Of a stretch of DNA of 27,719 bases, positions 24,504 to 27,719 are shown piece by piece (the first letter of the stretch is position 1; every line of letters starts with the position of its first letter). The notes below the pieces were generated by a model. That model saw nothing but the letters and a program-made list of their open reading frames with translations. It made no database searches and was not told the DNA's origin. The position numbers were made by a program, and so were the translations under genes. This stretch comes from Clostridiales bacterium (lineage in GTDB: Bacteria; Bacillota; Clostridia; Lachnospirales; Lachnospiraceae): the NCBI GenBank assembly GCA_019416265.1, contig DXXQ01000151.1, positions 1 through 27,719 on the forward strand, read 5' to 3'.

Positions 24504-25061
24504 TTATTCTCCTTTATTATGGGAAGCTTTCTCATGATGTCCATGGTTTTTATGATGATGTTCATGGTTCCTTGCAAGGTCCTCGCTTCCCTGATAGCGT
24601 ACATTCCAATCTTCGTTTACCTTTTCCAATAACATCAGCAACTCATTTTTTTCATCCTGGGACAAACACGAAAACATTTCTTCATGCCTCCTTCTCCTCT
24701 GCGTACTTGCCTCTTCTGCCGCAATCTTTCCTGATTCTGTAAGAGCAATATCCACTGTCCTCCGATCTGTTTTATTCGGCGTACGACTGATATACCCCAT
24801 GCTTTCCAGTTTTGCAATCACTTCACTAACAGAACCCGGACGTATTCCCAGACGTTCCGTAAGCTGCTGCTGTGTAACACAGCCTCCAATATCCTCCAAA
24901 ACGATCAAAATCCGCTTTTGACTGCCCTTTCCCTCATACAAAAAACGCATTGTATGACTCAGATCCCTTAAATTAAGTACCAGCTTCTCATTATTAGATG
25001 CTGAATTATAATGCTCCCTGTGCCATGCATCATGATTTTCATATTCTTTGTTTTTTCTCAT
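24504..25061 (-). CDS. MarR-family repressor with histidine-rich tail
   Basis: A 185-aa winged-helix regulator. The DNA-binding part lies at about 48-110: TQQQLTERLGIRPGSVSEVI (recognition helix region), then the wing with RTPNKTDRRTVDIALTESG, typical of MarR. Flanking helices would form the dimer interface. The last 25 residues are unusual: NHEHHHKNHGHHEKASH has eight histidines within 16 residues. The N-terminus also has several His. Metal sensing or binding is possible but unproven. It is the first gene of the marR-ABC-ABC operon. The start ATG 25061 follows AAAGGAGG, and the promoter at 25101-25129 is flanked by two matching palindromes, so it very likely represses its own operon. Confidence 0.9.
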   Translation of the reverse strand: MRKNKEYENHDAWHREHYNSASNNEKLVLNLRDLSHTMRFLYEGKGSQKRILIVLEDIGGCVTQQQLTERLGIRPGSVSEVIAKLESMGYISRTPNKTDRRTVDIALTESGKIAAEEASTQRRRRHEEMFSCLSQDEKNELLMLLEKVNEDWNVRYQGSEDLARNHEHHHKNHGHHEKASHNKGE

Positions 25062-25086
25062 ATGTTAATCCTCCTTTCATAATTAC

Positions 25087-25098
25087 TAAGGTACCTTA
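25087..25098 (-). promoter_or_regulatory. Operator 1 of the MarR operon
   Basis: The perfect 12-bp palindrome TAAGGTACCTTA lies just downstream of the -10 box, over the expected transcription start. Confidence 0.75.
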
Positions 25099-25100
25099 AT

Positions 25101-25129
25101 ATTATATTCTTCTCCCTATAAAACGTCAA
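25101..25129 (-). promoter_or_regulatory. Promoter of the marR-ABC exporter operon
   Basis: TTGACG (25124-25129) and a perfect TATAAT (25101-25106) are separated by 17 bp on the minus strand. The -35 box overlaps operator 2 and the -10 box touches operator 1. Confidence 0.88.
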
Positions 25130-25138
25130 GGTACCTTA
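25127..25138 (-). promoter_or_regulatory. Operator 2 of the MarR operon
   Basis: The palindrome core AAGGTACCTT (25128-25137) repeats operator 1 with centres 40 bp apart and overlaps the -35 box. Confidence 0.75.
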
Positions 25139-25173
25139 TCATTTTTTTATTTTTGTTCCACTGATATCTCCTC

Positions 25174-25222
25174 AAAACAGGCGTGGATATTTCTTTTTTA
25201 TAGAAACATTCACGCCTGTTTT
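25174..25222 (-). terminator. Terminator after the 79-aa gene
   Basis: AAAACAGGCGTG/CACGCCTGTTTT, a 12-bp perfect inverted repeat, has further pairing inside (TTTCT/AGAAA). It has T at both outer ends, so it can act in both directions. It insulates the small gene from the marR promoter. Confidence 0.85.
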
Positions 25223-25238
25223 CATTTACTTATATTGT

Positions 25239-25478
25239 TTAGTTCAGATATTCTCCAACCGGAGATGTATTATACTGTTTCTTGATTTCAATGGTAATTG
25301 ATCCATCTTCATTCTTTTCTTCTGATATCAGTCTGTACTTTGTACCGCTCTTTTCAAGCTGAGCTTTATATTTTTCGTATTCCTGCACAATTGCTTTCTT
25401 TGCATATTCTGACCTTTCTCCGTCACGCCTGGAAAAACACAATGTCTGAGTGATACAAGCTGCTTTAATTCTTTTCAT
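25239..25478 (-). CDS. Small conserved-looking protein of unknown function
   Basis: 79 aa from ATG 25478, with AGAGAGG 8 nt upstream. It begins MKRIKAACITQTLCFSRRDG, has a middle helix rich in Lys/Glu, a strand DGSITIEIKKQYN, and ends PVGEYLN. It shows no membrane segment, signal or known motif; two cysteines lie near the start. I have an impression of similar small proteins in other Firmicutes, but I cannot name the family. It sits between two terminators, so it is probably a single-gene unit, or is fed by read-through from the cytidylate-kinase-like gene 160 bp upstream. Confidence 0.65.
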   Translation of the reverse strand: MKRIKAACITQTLCFSRRDGERSEYAKKAIVQEYEKYKAQLEKSGTKYRLISEEKNEDGSITIEIKKQYNTSPVGEYLN

Positions 25479-25520
25479 TATAAATACCTCTCTTTCATTT
25501 TACAGATACATTACATAAAT

Positions 25521-25568
25521 TAAAAACAGGGACCCTTCACTCAGTAAATTTGAATGAAATGATCCCTG
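25521..25568 (-). terminator. Terminator after the cytidylate-kinase-like gene
   Basis: ACAGGGA/TCCCTG outer stem with an imperfect inner TTCATTC/GAGTGAA stem, followed by TTTTTA on the minus strand. The region 25569-25639 is AT-rich with no gene. Confidence 0.65.
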
Positions 25569-25639
25569 ATTTTCATGTAAATTGTACTTGGTTTTACAAT
25601 ACATATTATACTTTATTTTTTTCAAAAATGTAAGTATTT

Positions 25640-26227
25640 TTACTCTGCACATTCCATAATTATTTTCTCACACTTAGCATATCCAAGCTGAGAACTGTTC
25701 AGACACAACGTATAATTACTTGCCTTTCCCCACTTTTGATCTGTATAAAAATTATAATTTGTCATACGTCTTTTATCAGTATCTGCCATCATTCTCTTTG
25801 CTTCCTGTTCACTTACCTTATACAATTTAGTGATCCTTTTTGTTTTTTCCGGCACATCGCCATGTATAAAAACATTAAGCACATCATTTCTGTCTTTCAG
25901 AATAAAATCTGCATTTCTTCCGATAATCACACAAGGCTTTTTATCTGCTATTTCTAAAACAACTTTTCTCTGTGCCTGATACACAATATCTTCTATGGAT
26001 TTTCCTGTAATATCACGTCCCGCCAGAGCATATCCAAACATTCCCTTCTTAGGTGACAGTTCTGCACTTTCCTGAATATACTCCGGTGACAACCCGGATT
26101 CCTCTGCAATCTGATTGATAATATTTTTGTCATAATAGGAAATCCCAAGTTTCTTTGCCACTTCTTCTCCAATAAAACGTCCGCCACTTCCAAACTCTCT
26201 GCTGATTGTAATAATTCTTTTCGACAT
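25640..26227 (-). CDS. Cytidylate-kinase-like protein
   Basis: 195 aa from ATG 26227, with AGGAGG 8 nt upstream; a GTG directly before it is less likely. The N-terminal P-loop is SREFGSGGRFIGEEVAKKLG, which is typical of the cytidylate-kinase-like family: glycine-rich and ending GGR.IG rather than GKS/T. YYDKNII and CVIIGRNADFIL follow, also hallmark segments. A lid-like basic region with KRRMTNYNFYTDQKWG comes near the C-terminus. The family is abundant in Clostridia and distinct from the essential Cmk; its true substrate is not established. It lies 12 bp downstream of the MATE gene, so the two form an operon. Confidence 0.85.
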   Translation of the reverse strand: MSKRIITISREFGSGGRFIGEEVAKKLGISYYDKNIINQIAEESGLSPEYIQESAELSPKKGMFGYALAGRDITGKSIEDIVYQAQRKVVLEIADKKPCVIIGRNADFILKDRNDVLNVFIHGDVPEKTKRITKLYKVSEQEAKRMMADTDKRRMTNYNFYTDQKWGKASNYTLCLNSSQLGYAKCEKIIMECAE

Positions 26228-26239
26228 CACTGCTTCCTC

Positions 26240-27607
26240 CTACTTTAAAATGTTCACTTTATTTTTTCTGATTCTCTTTAAGAACAAATATCCAATTATA
26301 CATGCCAGCATCTCCGTAATTGGAAATGCCCACCAGATCAGCGAAACACTCATCTGACCATTTCTGACAAAAACAGAAAAAATTCCTGCTAGTGGCAATA
26401 TAAAAACAAGCTGTCTCAGCAGGGAAATAATCAATGATTCCATGCCTCCATCCAAAGCCTGATAAACCCCCTGATAAGCTACATTTATTCCCGCAAATAT
26501 AAAGCTGAGTGAAATCACTCTCATCGCACCGATAAAATATTCCCGTGACTGTCCGGCATTAAACAAGGTTGCAAACGCTCCGGGAAACATTTCCGTAATT
26601 GCTGTGCCTACAATCATAAGTATAAGTGTATAGAAAAGACCATACTTTATTCCATCCTGGATTCTCTTTCTGCTACGCATTCCATAAGCAAATGCAATGA
26701 TCGGTGTGATCGCATCTCTCAAACCAAAAGCAAGAAACAGAACGAATTGTTGTACTTTATAAAACAGACCATATGCCGTCTGAGCAGATGGACTAAATTT
26801 CAGGATCAGATTCATTACATACACCATAATGGACATTAAAGCTTGTGCAATGATCGCCGGAAGTCCAATCGCATAAATTTCTTTTATAATTCCTGCATTT
26901 GGCTTCATATACTTTATTCCATGTTCAAATTCCTTATTTAGTTTCATATGAAAAATCAACAATATTACTGCTGACGCGATCTGACCGATCACTGTGGCAT
27001 AAGCCGCACCTTTTACACCCATTTCCGGAACCGGACCGATTCCATAAATCATTATTGGATCAAGAATAATATTTATAACTGCTCCCACTACCTGTCCAAT
27101 GGTGGAATAAAGTGATTGTCCTGTTGCCTGTAATAACTTTTCAAGCAAAGAAAAAAATATGATTCCAAAAGAAAACACACAGCATATTTTCAGATAACTG
27201 ATCCCCATTGTAAGCACTTCTGTATCCAGTGTCTGTGACGAAATATAAACTTTTACCCCAAAGACTCCAAACAGAAGACAAACGGCATAAATGATCACAC
27301 CCAGAAAAAAACTGTTTCCCGCAACTTTTGCAGCCTTTTCACGGTTTCCCTGCCCCAGTGTCCTGGCAAGAAGTGCATTGGTTCCAACACCTGTACCAAT
27401 TCCCACTGCCACCATAAGCATCTGGACAGGAAATACCAGAGTAAGCGCATTTAATGCTGCTTCACTTCCCACTCTCATATTCCCGACAAAGGCACTATCT
27501 ACAATATTGTAAACTGCCTGCAGCGCCATAGATAAGATCATCGGAATTCCCATCTGAATCATCAGCTTATTTACCGGCATATCCTTCATCTTGTTACTCT
27601 TTTCCAT
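26240..27607 (-). CDS. MATE-family multidrug/cation efflux transporter
   Basis: 455 aa from ATG 27607, with GGAGG 11 nt upstream; the longer start at 27634 would place the ribosome site inside the gene. About twelve transmembrane helices are arranged as two homologous halves. The first begins with MGIPMILSMALQAVYNIVDS and FVGN, the second near IYAIGLPAIIAQALMSIMVY, both typical of MatE domains (DinF/NorM-like, Clostridial branch). It should export organic compounds in exchange for sodium or protons. It is the first gene of a two-gene operon with the cytidylate-kinase-like gene. The upstream 110 bp hold an imperfect hairpin (CCTG...CAGG at about 27652-27666) and two GACTTAC copies 20 bp apart (about 27689-27715), possible regulatory sites. 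Confidence 0.92.
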   Translation of the reverse strand: MEKSNKMKDMPVNKLMIQMGIPMILSMALQAVYNIVDSAFVGNMRVGSEAALNALTLVFPVQMLMVAVGIGTGVGTNALLARTLGQGNREKAAKVAGNSFFLGVIIYAVCLLFGVFGVKVYISSQTLDTEVLTMGISYLKICCVFSFGIIFFSLLEKLLQATGQSLYSTIGQVVGAVINIILDPIMIYGIGPVPEMGVKGAAYATVIGQIASAVILLIFHMKLNKEFEHGIKYMKPNAGIIKEIYAIGLPAIIAQALMSIMVYVMNLILKFSPSAQTAYGLFYKVQQFVLFLAFGLRDAITPIIAFAYGMRSRKRIQDGIKYGLFYTLILMIVGTAITEMFPGAFATLFNAGQSREYFIGAMRVISLSFIFAGINVAYQGVYQALDGGMESLIISLLRQLVFILPLAGIFSVFVRNGQMSVSLIWWAFPITEMLACIIGYLFLKRIRKNKVNILK

Positions 27608-27719
27608 CTTGTTATGATCCTCCTTTTTCTGCATCTGCCGAACCTGTCACTGGCAGGCTCTTACGAATGCTTTGCAACAAAAAAGTGTAGACTTACCATA
27701 TAAGCTGGACTTACGCTGA

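Noticed and set aside
1..27719. CRISPR arrays, tRNA or rRNA genes
   Set aside because: No regularly spaced repeats and no cloverleaf or rRNA-like stretches were recognised on either strand.

Overview
The window looks like a chromosomal segment of a gut-type Lachnospiraceae (Clostridia, Firmicutes). I base this on low-to-moderate GC, strong AGGAGG ribosome sites, a T-box leader on ileS, a eukaryote-like (type 2) isoleucyl-tRNA synthetase, a large secreted protein built from MBG/Ig-like repeats, and heterodimeric ABC and MATE exporters. Genus and species cannot be fixed from the sequence alone. Most genes lie on the minus strand. The exceptions are the D,D-carboxypeptidase, the IS transposase, pgsA and a gene tail at the left edge.

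Layout. 1-240: the 3' tail of an unidentified plus-strand gene and its terminator. 320-5600: a surface-protein locus. It holds a 1316-aa secreted repeat protein, its terminator, an HNH-nuclease-like gene, and the frameshifted 3' stump of a paralogous surface gene that ends in a nearly identical 31-nt terminator. 5830-7290: an Rpn-type PD-(D/E)XK nuclease gene (GTG start) followed upstream by a broken relative. 7510-13660: glgP (glycogen phosphorylase) downstream of ileS, which has a promoter, a T-box leader with an AUC specifier, and a leader terminator. 13720-16105: a secreted D-Ala-D-Ala carboxypeptidase converging on a DEDDh exonuclease with only 2 bp between stop codons. 16106-17880: a complete insertion sequence with terminal inverted repeats and a 9-bp target duplication. 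17947-20041: pgsA converging on a membrane-anchored HtrA protease.

20198-20870 holds degraded mobile-element leftovers: an excisionase-like tail, a small unknown gene and a truncated P-loop ATPase. 20880-25140 is a MarR-regulated operon for a heterodimeric ABC exporter, in which one nucleotide-binding domain is catalytically degenerate. Its sigma-A-type promoter is bracketed by two copies of the palindrome AAGGTACCTT, which gives a clear autoregulation model. 25170-27610 holds a small conserved-looking gene of unknown function, a cytidylate-kinase-like gene and a MATE efflux gene; the last two form an operon.

Nothing here amounts to a convincing new multi-gene system. The best leads are the HNH gene wedged between two copies of the surface-gene 3' end with mirrored terminators, the MarR twin-operator promoter with a His-rich repressor tail, and the IS whose ends are themselves hairpins and which sits beside a -35 box. 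No tRNA, rRNA, CRISPR array or replication origin was seen.
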